DNA of 64,000 nucleotides from Sphaerisporangium album (lineage in GTDB: Bacteria > Actinomycetota > Actinomycetes > Streptosporangiales > Streptosporangiaceae): positions 488,773 through 552,772 of the forward strand of contig NZ_QOIL01000001.1 of assembly GCF_003323745.1 (NCBI RefSeq), given 5' to 3'. A program made the position numbers and the translations under genes. This document shows positions 1 to 7,570 of the stretch, in pieces. The notes beneath the pieces are model-generated. The model was not told the DNA's origin, did no database searches, and was given only the letters and a program-made list of their open reading frames with translations. The stretch's first letter is position 1, and each line of letters begins with the position of its first letter.

Positions 1-922
1 GCCGCCCCATGTCCTCGGTGGGCTGGTGCACGCTGGTCAGCGGCGGGACGGTCTGCGCCGCGATGGCCGAGTCGTCGAAGCCGATCACCGCGACGTCGTC
101 CGGGATCGCCCTGCCGTGCTCCTTCAGCACCCGCATCGCGCCGATCGCCATGGCGTCGGAGGCGGCGAACACAGCGTCCAGCGTGGGGTGCTGCTCCAGC
201 AGCCGCTCCATCGCGTTCACGCCGCTGGGCTCCAGGAAGTCACCGTAGGCGACCAGCTCGGGCATGCCCGTGGCCAGCAGCGCGTCGCGGTAGCCCGCGA
301 GGCGGTCGACGCCCACGCCCATGTCCTGCGTGCCGGCGATGGTGGCGATGCGCCGCCGTCCCTTGCCGAGCAGGTACTTGACCGCCTGCCGGGCGCCCGC
401 CCGGTTGTCCACGTCGACGTAGCTGTACGGGGTGAACCCGACCGGCCGGCCGCCGAGGACGGTGGGCACGCCCATCTCCTCCAGCCGGCCCGGCAGCGGG
501 TCCGCCCCGTGCAGCGAGATCAGCAGCACGCCGTCGACGTGCTGGCCGGTCAGATACAGCTCCAGCCGGTCGTGCTGGTTGCGCGACTGGGCCATGGTGA
601 GGATGAGCTGGAGCCCGGTCTCCGACAGCGCCGAGCCGATGCCGCGGATGATGCCCGCGAAGAAGGGCTCGTCGAAGATGCGGTGCTCCGACTCCGACAC
701 GACCAGGGCGATCGTGTCGGTGCGCCTGGTGACCAGGGTGCGCGCCGCCCGGTTGGGCACGTAGCCGAGTTCGTCGATGGCCTGTTGCACGGCTTCGCGC
801 GCCTTCTCGCTGACCTTCGGCGAGCCGTTGATGACGCGCGAGACCGTGCCGCGGCCGACCCCGGCGCGAGCGGCGACGGCCTCTAGGGTCGGTCGCGCTC
901 CCGAGCGGCGGTCCCCGTTCAT
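1..922 (-). CDS. cebR: LacI-family repressor CebR, 3' end outside window
   Basis: A LacI/GalR-type transcriptional repressor, read leftward and cut by the window edge; about 307 residues are visible. The N-terminal helix-turn-helix reads TLEAVAARAGVGRGTVSRV, followed by the hinge VPNRAARTL and the periplasmic-binding-protein-like sensor domain ending near VIGFDDSAIAAQTVPPLTSV. The ATG at 922 precedes the conserved HTH by about a dozen residues. It lies directly downstream of the GH1 gene in the same direction, the usual position of cebR in Streptomyces ceb loci. Two perfect copies of the known CebR operator lie upstream of cebE, so in cellobiose-type regulation this protein would repress cebEFG-bglC until cello-oligosaccharide binds. 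The specificity assignment rests on synteny, operator and sequence resemblance. Confidence 0.88.
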   Translation of the reverse strand, partial: MNGDRRSGARPTLEAVAARAGVGRGTVSRVINGSPKVSEKAREAVQQAIDELGYVPNRAARTLVTRRTDTIALVVSESEHRIFDEPFFAGIIRGIGSALSETGLQLILTMAQSRNQHDRLELYLTGQHVDGVLLISLHGADPLPGRLEEMGVPTVLGGRPVGFTPYSYVDVDNRAGARQAVKYLLGKGRRRIATIAGTQDMGVGVDRLAGYRDALLATGMPELVAYGDFLEPSGVNAMERLLEQHPTLDAVFAASDAMAIGAMRVLKEHGRAIPDDVAVIGFDDSAIAAQTVPPLTSVHQPTEDMGR

Positions 923-950
923 GGAAAGTGCCCCCTCCTGACGTTAGGGC

Positions 951-2384
951 CTATTCTGCCGGACCGCGAAGACCGCCTCGGCGGATCGTGCCGGCGTACC
1001 AGTGCGCGCTCGCCTTCGGTGTCCTGCGCTGGGTCGCGTAGTCGACGTACACGAGGCCGAAGCGCTTGCCGTACCCCCAGGCCCACTCGAAGTTGTCCAT
1101 CAGAGACCAGGCGAAGTACCCCCTCAATGGCACTCCGGCCTCGATCGCGGCGTGGCACGCGCGCAGGTGGGCGTCGATGTAGGCCAGCCGCTCCTGGTCG
1201 TCGATCTCGCCGCCGTCGACGACGTCGTCGAACGCCGCGCCGTTCTCCGAGATGATCAGCGGGATGCCCGGGTAGTCGGTGGCGACCCGCTGGAGCACCT
1301 CGTACAGGCCGAGGTCGTCGATCTCCCAGCCCATCGAGGTGACCGGGCGGCCGCCGTTGACGAAGGACACGTGCTCGCTGCCCGGCCACGGCGACCCGGC
1401 GCCGGTCGGCGCGGCGGCGGCGGACGAGGAGCCGCCCGGGGCGCCCGACACGGTGAACCTGCTGTAGTAGTTCACCATCAGCGTGTCGAACGGGGTGGAG
1501 ATGGTCTCCATGTCGCCGTCCCGGATGAAGTCGATCTCGGTGACGGCGGACAGGTCGGCCAGGACGTCCTCGGGGTAGGAGCCCTTCAGCAGCGCGTCGA
1601 GGAAGAAGCGGTTCTGCAGGCCGTCGATGCGCCGGGCGGCCTCCACGTCGGCGGGGTCGTCGGTGGCGGGGGTCACCGCGTACAGGTTGACCGAGCCGCC
1701 GATGCGCGCCCCCGCGTCCTGGGCGCGCAGGGCCTGCACCGCCAGGCCGTGGGCCAGGTTGAGGTGGTGGGCGGCCCTGATGGACGCGGCCGGGTCGCGC
1801 CGCCCGGGGGCGTGCTCGCCGGACGCGTAGCCGAGGAAGGCGGCGCACCACGGCTCGTTCACCGTGCTCCAGTTGCGCACGCGGTCGCCGAGGGCCTGGT
1901 GGACGCACGCGGCGAAGTCGGCGAAGCGCTTGGCGGTGTCCCGGGCCGGCCAGCCGCCGGCGTCCTCCAGGGCCTGCGGCAGGTCCCAGTGGTACAGGGT
2001 CAGGTACGGGTCGATGCCGTGCGCGAGCAGCTCGTCGGCCAGCCGCCGGTAGAAGTCGAGCCCGGCCTGGTTCACCTCGCCCGCGCCGTCGGGCATGATC
2101 CTCGGCCAGGACACCGAGAACCGGTAGGCGGTGAGGCCGAGCTCGGCCATCATCGCCACGTCGTCGCGGTAGCGGTGGTAGTGGTCGATGGCGACGTCGG
2201 CGTTCTCGCCGTTGAGCACGCGCCCGGGGCGCCGGACGAACGTGTCCCAGATGGAGGTGCCGCGCCCGTCGGTGGTGGTCGCCCCCTCGATCTGGTAGGC
2301 GGAGGTGGCCGCCCCCCAGACGAAGCCGGGGGGGAACGCCAGGGTGGGGGCCTCGGTGCCGGGTTGAGTCTCCTGCGTGGTCAC
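951..2384 (-). CDS. bglC: GH1 beta-glucosidase
   Basis: Family 1 glycoside hydrolase of 477 residues, the normal length for bacterial BglB/BglC enzymes, with no signal peptide and therefore cytoplasmic. The acid/base motif is NWSTVNEPW and the nucleophile motif is LIISENGAAF; the N-terminal FPPGFVWGAATSAYQIEGA is the GH1 signature. The GTG start at 2384 overlaps the stop of the upstream permease gene by four bases (GTGA); longer in-frame readings only run into that gene. It would hydrolyse cellobiose and cello-oligosaccharides brought in by the adjacent ABC transporter to glucose. It sits last but one in the cebE-F-G-bglC-cebR order. Confidence 0.93.
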   Translation of the reverse strand: MTTQETQPGTEAPTLAFPPGFVWGAATSAYQIEGATTTDGRGTSIWDTFVRRPGRVLNGENADVAIDHYHRYRDDVAMMAELGLTAYRFSVSWPRIMPDGAGEVNQAGLDFYRRLADELLAHGIDPYLTLYHWDLPQALEDAGGWPARDTAKRFADFAACVHQALGDRVRNWSTVNEPWCAAFLGYASGEHAPGRRDPAASIRAAHHLNLAHGLAVQALRAQDAGARIGGSVNLYAVTPATDDPADVEAARRIDGLQNRFFLDALLKGSYPEDVLADLSAVTEIDFIRDGDMETISTPFDTLMVNYYSRFTVSGAPGGSSSAAAAPTGAGSPWPGSEHVSFVNGGRPVTSMGWEIDDLGLYEVLQRVATDYPGIPLIISENGAAFDDVVDGGEIDDQERLAYIDAHLRACHAAIEAGVPLRGYFAWSLMDNFEWAWGYGKRFGLVYVDYATQRRTPKASAHWYAGTIRRGGLRGPAE

Positions 2385-3265
2385 GCCTTGACCGCACCTT
2401 CCATGAGTCCGCCGACGATCTGTCGGCCGAACGCGACGAAAACGACGATGAGCGGGAGTACTGACAGGGCCGTGCCGGTGAAGATGAGCACGTAGTCGGT
2501 GGTATGGGCCGCGGTGAGGAAGCTGATCGAGACCTGCACGGTGGGGTTCTCCGGCGTCAGGACGATCAGGGGCCACATGAACTCGTTCCAGTTGAGCATG
2601 AACGTCTGCAGCGCCAGGACCGCCATGCCCGGCCGTACGGCGGGCAGGATCACGTTCCACCAGATCCGCAGCGTGGACGCGCCGTCCACCCGGGCCGCCT
2701 CGACCAGCTCCTCGGGCACGGCCTGCTGGGTGTACTGCGTCATCATGAACACGCCGAAGCCGTTGAGCAGGTACGGCAGGATCACCGCCTTGAGCGAGCC
2801 GACCCAGCCGAGGTTCACCATCAGCTGGTAGAGCGGCACGATGCCCATCTGCTGGAGCGGCACCATCATGGTGAGCAGGATCGACCCGAGCAACAGGTTG
2901 CGCCCGCGGAAGTGCAGCCGCGCGAAGGCGAAGCCGGCGAACGTCGAGATGATCACGACGGAGACGGTCACCGTGGAGGTGACGATCAGCGAGTTGAGCA
3001 GGCCGGTGAGGAAGTGCGCGTCCTCGGTGGCCAGCACCCGCTGGATGTTCTCGCCGAGATTGCCGCCCGGCAGCAGCGGCGGCGGCACGTCCACGGCGTC
3101 GGAGTTGGTCCGTGAGGCGATGATGATCATCCAGTAGATCGGGAAGATCGACAGGATGAGCGTGAAGCCGAGGGCGACCTTGGTGAGGGGCGTGGCGCGG
3201 AAGGGGTCGCGCCGGTCGCGCCCCCTCACCGCGTGCGCAGGCCCGGCCTGCGTGAGCGCGGTCAC
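2381..3265 (-). CDS. cebG: sugar ABC transporter permease, CebG/MalG type
   Basis: Inner-membrane permease of 294 residues with about six transmembrane segments, the first being VALGFTLILSIFPIYWMIII. The EAA loop that contacts the ATPase reads EAARVDGASTLRIWWNVILP near residue 195. The GTG start at 3265 overlaps the upstream cebF stop by four bases, and its own stop overlaps the bglC start, so the three genes are translationally coupled. It should form the CebF-CebG channel for cello-oligosaccharides loaded by CebE. There is no ATPase gene in this operon; the stand-alone MsiK-type ATPase at 22.7 kb is the likely partner. Confidence 0.9.
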   Translation of the reverse strand: MTALTQAGPAHAVRGRDRRDPFRATPLTKVALGFTLILSIFPIYWMIIIASRTNSDAVDVPPPLLPGGNLGENIQRVLATEDAHFLTGLLNSLIVTSTVTVSVVIISTFAGFAFARLHFRGRNLLLGSILLTMMVPLQQMGIVPLYQLMVNLGWVGSLKAVILPYLLNGFGVFMMTQYTQQAVPEELVEAARVDGASTLRIWWNVILPAVRPGMAVLALQTFMLNWNEFMWPLIVLTPENPTVQVSISFLTAAHTTDYVLIFTGTALSVLPLIVVFVAFGRQIVGGLMEGAVKA

Positions 3266-4242
3266 TTGGCGCCTCCGATCCGGCGGACGAACGTGTAGTT
3301 GATCGCGACGCCGAGGAGGATCAGGACGAACAGCAGCCAGGCGGCCGCCGCCGCGTAGCCGTAGTCGAAGTTCCTGAAGCCCTGTTCGACGATGTACATC
3401 GCGATGGTCTGGAACTGGCCGGTGGTGCCGCCGTCCATGCGGTTGCTGGCGAACATGACCGGCTCGGCGAACAGGGTGAGGCCGCCGATCGTGGACACGA
3501 AGACCGTGAACATGATCGTGGGCCGGATCATCGGCAGCGTGATGCTCCAGAACTGCCTGCGGGGGGTGGCCCCGTCGATCGACGCCGCCTCGTACAGCTC
3601 CCGGGGGATGGTCTGCATGCCGGCGAGGTAGATGATCGCGTTGTAGCCGGTCCACCGCCAGTCCACCATGGTGGCGATGGCGGTCCAGGACGACCACTTC
3701 GCGCTCTGCCAGTCGATGTGCTTGTCGACGCCGAGCGCGTCGAGCAGCCAGTTGAACAGGCCGAAGTCGCGGCCGTAGAGCTGGGTGAAGACGATGGCCA
3801 CGGCCACCACCGAGGTGACCAGCGGCAGCAGGACGCCGAGGCGGATGAACAGCCGCCCGCGCAGCCGCTTGTTGAGCGCGTTGGCCAGCAGCAGGGCCAG
3901 CACGAGCTGCGGGACCGTGGCCAGGACGAAGATGCCCACCGTGTTGACCACGGCGTTCCAGAAGTCCGTGTCGGCCAGGAGCTTGGTGTAGTTGTCGAGC
4001 CCGGTGAAGGACGCCTCGCCGCCGGCCAGGCCGTAGTCCTGCATCGACACCCACAGGGTGAACACCAGGGGGAACAGGCCGAAGATCGCGAACAGCAGGA
4101 AGTACGGGGAGATCAGGAAGTACGGCATCGCCTTGAGGTCCAGCCGGGACCAGAAGGAATTGGGGGGGCGCGTGTGGCGGCGGCCCGTCCGCGAGGGGGG
4201 TGGCGCCGGATCCGCCCGCTGGGTGTGGAGGTTGACGCTCAT
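3262..4242 (-). CDS. cebF: sugar ABC transporter permease, CebF/MalF type
   Basis: Permease of 326 residues with an N-terminal cytoplasmic tail rich in Pro and Arg, then about six membrane segments starting at YFLISPYFLLFAIFGLFPLV. The EAA motif is YEAASIDGATPRRQFWSITL. The ATG at 4242 is the only sensible start. It follows cebE after a gap holding two strong hairpins, which probably lower permease expression relative to the binding protein. It pairs with the overlapping cebG product. Confidence 0.9.
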   Translation of the reverse strand: MSVNLHTQRADPAPPPSRTGRRHTRPPNSFWSRLDLKAMPYFLISPYFLLFAIFGLFPLVFTLWVSMQDYGLAGGEASFTGLDNYTKLLADTDFWNAVVNTVGIFVLATVPQLVLALLLANALNKRLRGRLFIRLGVLLPLVTSVVAVAIVFTQLYGRDFGLFNWLLDALGVDKHIDWQSAKWSSWTAIATMVDWRWTGYNAIIYLAGMQTIPRELYEAASIDGATPRRQFWSITLPMIRPTIMFTVFVSTIGGLTLFAEPVMFASNRMDGGTTGQFQTIAMYIVEQGFRNFDYGYAAAAAWLLFVLILLGVAINYTFVRRIGGAK

Positions 4243-4255
4243 CGATAGTGCGGGG

Positions 4256-4287
4256 CCTCCCCGCGGCCGGGGGAGGCCGCGGGGAGG
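4256..4287 (-). terminator. intercistronic hairpin 1 between cebE and cebF
   Basis: Perfect 13-bp inverted repeat, arms 4256-4268 and 4275-4287, with a six-base loop. It lies just upstream of the cebF start in a gap otherwise free of genes. No T-run follows, so it is more likely an attenuator or a processing/stability barrier than a full terminator. Confidence 0.6.
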
Positions 4288-4331
4288 GAATCCCTCTGCT
4301 CCTTCGTTCGTCGATAGCGGTCGATGGGAGG

Positions 4332-4370
4332 GTCACCGGCCCGCCGGGGATCGTGCGGCGGGCCGGTGAC
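4332..4370 (-). terminator. intercistronic hairpin 2 just after cebE stop
   Basis: Perfect 15-bp inverted repeat, arms GTCACCGGCCCGCCG at 4332-4346 and its complement at 4356-4370, with a nine-base loop. It begins 13 bases past the cebE stop codon on the transcribed strand. It should protect or partly terminate the cebE message so that the binding protein is made in excess of the permeases. Confidence 0.65.
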
Positions 4371-4383
4371 GATCAGGGGGCGG

Positions 4384-5733
4384 TCAGCCCGCCGCCTTCT
4401 GGCCCGCCTCGACGAACTTCTGCCACGCGTCGGCGTAGGGCACCGAGCCCTGGTCCATGCCGGTGACGACCTGCTCCACCTCGCGCTTCACCTGGGCGTG
4501 CTTCTCACCGAGGAAGGTCGGCTGGAGCGACTTGATGGACGGCCCGAAGATCTTGCCGATCGGCGCGTTGTTGAAGTACTCGTTGGTCGCGCTCTGCAGT
4601 TCGGGGTTGTCCTGCGCCGGGATCGTGCTCGGCAGGTTGCCGCCCTCCTTGAAGGCCATGAGCTGGGCCTCGGGGCTGGTCAGGTAGCTCGCCAGCTCGG
4701 CGGCCTCCTTCGGGTGCTTGGACTGCTTGGGCACCGCGAGCCAGGAGCCGCCCCAGTTGCCGCCGCCGCCGGGCACGGTCGCGACGTCCCACTTGCCCTT
4801 GAACTCGTCGCCCGCCGTGCCGGACACGACGCCGAGCATCCACCCCGGGCAGCCCAGGGTCGCGAACTGCGACTTCACGAAGCCGGTGTTCCACGGGTCG
4901 GTGAAGTTCTGCAGCTTGGCCGTCAGCCCCGCCTGGCTGATCTTCTGGGTGAAGTCGAACGCGGTCTTGACGGCCGGGTTCTTGTCCACGATGAGCTGCT
5001 GGTCCTTGTCGAAGTAGGTCACATTGCCGTTCTTGGCGGACTCCTGCGACAGGACCACGTTGTAGATGGTGTTGACGCTGTCCACGAACTTGGCGTCCTT
5101 GACCTTGGCCTGGAAGTCCTGCCCGGCCTTGATGAAGTCGTCCCAGCCGCCGCTCCACAGCTTGGAGACCTCGTCGCGGTCGGTGGGCAGGCCGGCCTTC
5201 TTGAACAGGTCCGTGCGGTAGCAGATGCTCATGCCGCCGACGTCGGTGCCGAGGGCGAACAGCTTGCCCTCCGAGTTGATGCCGTTCTCCCACTTCCACG
5301 CCGGGAAGTCGGCCTGGCGGCTCTGCAGGCCGTACTGGCCGAGGTCGGTGAAGAACTGCGGGCGCGCCTTGGCGAGGCCCATGCCGCCCTCGTCGATGCC
5401 CACGACGTCGCCGGCGCCGGTGCCCGACTGCAGCCACTGCAGCATCTGCGGCCAGTAGACGTTCTCGAAGCTGTCGGTCAGGTTGTTGTACTTGACCTGG
5501 ACGTTCGGGTGGTCGGCGTTCCACTTCTCCACGGCGGCCTTGTAGCCGAAGTTGGTGCCGCCGCCGAAGGTCTGCAGCGTGAGCGTGATCTTCTCCGCGG
5601 CGGCGGAGGACGTGCCGGCCGACCCGGCGGTGTCCCCACTGTCGCCGGACGAGCACGCTGCGGTGACGCCGAGCGCGGCCGTCATCACCGATGCGACCGC
5701 GAGCATCTTGCCGCGGCGCGCCTTGTTCGTCAT
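4384..5733 (-). CDS. cebE: cellobiose-type extracellular substrate-binding lipoprotein
   Basis: Family 1 solute-binding lipoprotein of 449 residues. The N terminus MTNKARRGKMLAVASV leads into the lipobox GVTAACSSG, so the protein is exported and lipid-anchored. The mature domain contains typical sugar-binding-protein text, for example LPSTIPAQDNPELQ near the C terminus. The ATG at 5733 follows a GAGAGGGG ribosome site; earlier in-frame starts run through the operator region. It is first in the ceb operon. Its promoter region holds two exact CebR operators. Confidence 0.9.
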   Translation of the reverse strand: MTNKARRGKMLAVASVMTAALGVTAACSSGDSGDTAGSAGTSSAAAEKITLTLQTFGGGTNFGYKAAVEKWNADHPNVQVKYNNLTDSFENVYWPQMLQWLQSGTGAGDVVGIDEGGMGLAKARPQFFTDLGQYGLQSRQADFPAWKWENGINSEGKLFALGTDVGGMSICYRTDLFKKAGLPTDRDEVSKLWSGGWDDFIKAGQDFQAKVKDAKFVDSVNTIYNVVLSQESAKNGNVTYFDKDQQLIVDKNPAVKTAFDFTQKISQAGLTAKLQNFTDPWNTGFVKSQFATLGCPGWMLGVVSGTAGDEFKGKWDVATVPGGGGNWGGSWLAVPKQSKHPKEAAELASYLTSPEAQLMAFKEGGNLPSTIPAQDNPELQSATNEYFNNAPIGKIFGPSIKSLQPTFLGEKHAQVKREVEQVVTGMDQGSVPYADAWQKFVEAGQKAAG

Positions 5734-5860
5734 TTCCGGACCCCTCTCAGGTGGTTGCCCGTATACGGGAGGTGCATCGAGGGCCGGCCCCGACAGTCGG
5801 GCCCCACGATGTGCTGGATCCCTCGGTCGTGATCCCACGAGCGTTTTCGTGGGCGATATT

Positions 5861-5874
5861 TGGGAGCGCTCCCA
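5861..5874. promoter_or_regulatory. CebR operator, proximal copy
   Basis: Exact 14-bp palindrome TGGGAGCGCTCCCA, identical to the CebR box known from Streptomyces. On the cebE strand a TTGACG (5907-5902) lies about 30 bases upstream, so the operator would sit at or just past the transcription start. A further inverted repeat (CCCACGA at 5834-5840, TCGTGGG at 5847-5853) lies between it and cebE. Confidence 0.88.
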
Positions 5875-5990
5875 CGAAGGGTCTCCGATAGGCAACGCCG
5901 ACGTCAATATGCCGAAACCTAACTGTTACTCCTGGGGCCTCTGGACGCTTGGAATCAGACTTCAAGCCTGATAAGGGCCGTTCGGCATTC

Positions 5991-6004
5991 TGGGAGCGCT
6001 CCCA
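5991..6004. promoter_or_regulatory. CebR operator, distal copy
   Basis: Second exact copy of TGGGAGCGCTCCCA, starting 130 bp upstream of the first (about 12-13 helical turns). It lies upstream of the putative cebE promoter. Paired operators at this distance would suit repression by DNA looping. Confidence 0.85.
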
Positions 6005-6103
6005 CATCAAGCTGGCACAGTCCGGCGAAAATCGGCGCGGCGCGCGGCGCGCGGCAGGCCCTCCGGGGGCCGCCCCGGGGACGTGGAAGTGCCGAGAGGA
6101 GGA

Positions 6104-6144
6104 GGCCGTACGGCCGGCGGAGCGGGACCGCCGGCCGTACGGCC
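6104..6144. terminator. long perfect hairpin in the cebE upstream gap
   Basis: Arms GGCCGTACGGCCGGCGG (6104-6120) and its exact complement (6128-6144), a 17-bp stem with a seven-base loop. It lies between the distal CebR box and the end of the CHAP gene. It probably stops leftward transcription from the CHAP gene before it enters the cebE promoter. Confidence 0.6.
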
Positions 6145-6222
6145 GGGGAAGGGCGCCCGCGGGGAGGCGAGGGCGCCCGTGAGGCCGGGAGGCGGCTGTG
6201 GGGCCGCCGGCGGCCCGGGAGA

Positions 6223-6250
6223 GGGGCGCCCCGCGTGGGAGGGGCGCCCC
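6223..6250 (-). terminator. hairpin after the CHAP gene
   Basis: Two copies of the self-complementary decamer GGGGCGCCCC (6223-6232 and 6241-6250) separated by eight bases. Together they can form a 10-bp stem a few bases past the CHAP stop codon. There is no T-run. Confidence 0.5.
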
Positions 6251-6265
6251 GGGAAGGACCCCGCG

Positions 6266-6967
6266 TCAGGCGGCGTAGGCGGGGTACCCGTAGCCGGCGA
6301 CCTGGTAGGTCGGCCGGGTGCGGATCTCGACCTTGCCGTTGTTGGTGTTGCCCTCGACGGTCTTGATGGTGCCGTCGCCGTTGTCGTGGATCACGAAGCC
6401 CACGTGGTCGATCGCGTCCACGTCCTTGCCGCCGTTCCAGTCGAAGAAGACGACCGCGCCGGGCTTGGCCGTGTCGCCCCAGCGGCCCTGGGACTCGAAC
6501 CACTTGGCGTGCGCGACCGTCCAGGCGTCGACGCCCACGGCGTGCTCCATGCCGAGCTGGCTGCCGACCCAGGAGACGAACATGTCGCACCAGGCGGCGT
6601 TGGCGTAGTCGGAGATCTTGCCGCCGTCGCGGGCCACGGTCTCCTCCGCGCGCGGGCTCTCCATGTACCAGCGGTGGAACTTCGTGCCACCGCCCAAGCT
6701 GTTCTCGGAGACGCCGACCTGGCTCTCCGCCAGCTTCAGAAGCTGCTGCGCGGACACGTGCCGCGCGCCCTCCGGGACGCCGAGCGCCTTCGACAGGCCG
6801 GCGGCCTCGGCGCCGGCGACCTTCACGACGCCGCCGTCCCGGCCGGTGTCGGCGTGGGCGTGGGCGGCCATGGTGGCGCCCGTCACGAGCTGCGCGGCCA
6901 CAAGGCCGCTGAAGGCGAAGGCCTTCAAGTGGTTCTTCGGGGCATCCAGAAGCCGATGTATCAACAT
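6266..6967 (-). CDS. secreted CHAP-domain peptidoglycan hydrolase
   Basis: Protein of 233 residues with an N-terminal signal segment (AFAFSGLVAAQLVTGATMAA) cleaved near AHAHAD. The C-terminal half is a CHAP (Cys/His amidohydrolase) domain: the catalytic Cys is in NAAWCDMFVSWVG and the His in AIDHVGFVIHDNGDG. Such enzymes cut peptide bonds in peptidoglycan during growth or spore resuscitation. The ATG at 6967 is given as start; a TTG at 6973 sits closer to the GGAG site and is an equal candidate. The long leader carries a ydaO-type riboswitch, so expression should respond to cyclic di-AMP, as for actinobacterial rpf and other wall-lytic genes. Confidence 0.88.
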   Translation of the reverse strand: MLIHRLLDAPKNHLKAFAFSGLVAAQLVTGATMAAHAHADTGRDGGVVKVAGAEAAGLSKALGVPEGARHVSAQQLLKLAESQVGVSENSLGGGTKFHRWYMESPRAEETVARDGGKISDYANAAWCDMFVSWVGSQLGMEHAVGVDAWTVAHAKWFESQGRWGDTAKPGAVVFFDWNGGKDVDAIDHVGFVIHDNGDGTIKTVEGNTNNGKVEIRTRPTYQVAGYGYPAYAA

Positions 6968-6980
6968 GGACAAGGGGAAA

Positions 6981-7150
6981 CTCCTTCTTCCACGGCCGCC
7001 TACCGGGTTAGCTGACGGGTTCGGGCGTGGAAGTCGCCCTACGGGCGCGTCCGTGGGCGGGCGCTCCCGATTCACCCCGGGGAGAGATTGGGTCCCCGGC
7101 TCCGCGTGGACGCGGACTCGGCGGTTGCGCGCCCCGGGGGGAGAAGGGAT
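6981..7150 (-). ncRNA. ydaO-type cyclic di-AMP riboswitch
   Basis: The leader of the CHAP gene contains the conserved ydaO/yuaA blocks in order on the minus strand: CGCAACCGCCGAGT, a GC stem, GGGGTGAATC (7078-7069), GTAGGGCGA, then GAACCCGTCAGCTAACCCGG (7022-7003) and GTAGGCGG, ending next to the GAAGGAG ribosome site. These match the actinobacterial form of the c-di-AMP riboswitch found upstream of wall hydrolases. In that family ligand binding normally turns expression down. Boundaries are approximate. Confidence 0.85.
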
Positions 7151-7526
7151 CTCCCAGACGACCGGCCGCGCTATGCAATCTCCATGGCACTGGGAAGTCG
7201 CCCGGAAAGCGCGTTCCTCTGCCAGGAGTGCACACAGAGTAATACACCGGACAAACAGATGCAAACAGGACAAATCTCCGGTCTGCATCGGGGGTCGTGA
7301 ACGGCAAGCCCGCACCGGGCGCCCCGCCGGAGGGCACACGCGCCTGGGCCCGCACCGGCTGGAACTGCGGCATTCGCCGGCCGCCGGCCTCCTGCCGGGC
7401 GGCGGGCAGGGCCGCGTTCGCCGCCGAGGGGGGTGCTGCGCCGCGCGGTGCCGCACGCCGACGGCCGGCACGACGCACACCTGCACGGGCCGGTCCGGGG
7501 AGACGTCCACGGACCGGCCCGGCGGC
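7151..7526. other. intergenic stretch upstream of the riboswitch
   Basis: No convincing gene. An A+T-rich patch at about 7235-7275 contains TATTACT on the minus strand preceded by TTGCAT/TTGTCC-like words and probably holds the promoter of the riboswitch-CHAP transcript. The GC-rich open frames on both strands here look like composition artefacts. Confidence 0.4.
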
Positions 7527-7562
7527 GGGGCGTGTGAGCGGCCGGCCCCGCTCACACGCCCC
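7527..7562 (-). terminator. strong terminator hairpin after the ThuA-family gene
   Basis: Perfect 14-bp stem, GGGGCGTGTGAGCG (7527-7540) pairing with CGCTCACACGCCCC (7549-7562), eight-base loop, beginning nine bases past the stop codon of the large secreted protein. Confidence 0.8.
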
Positions 7563-7570
7563 TCAGGGCG

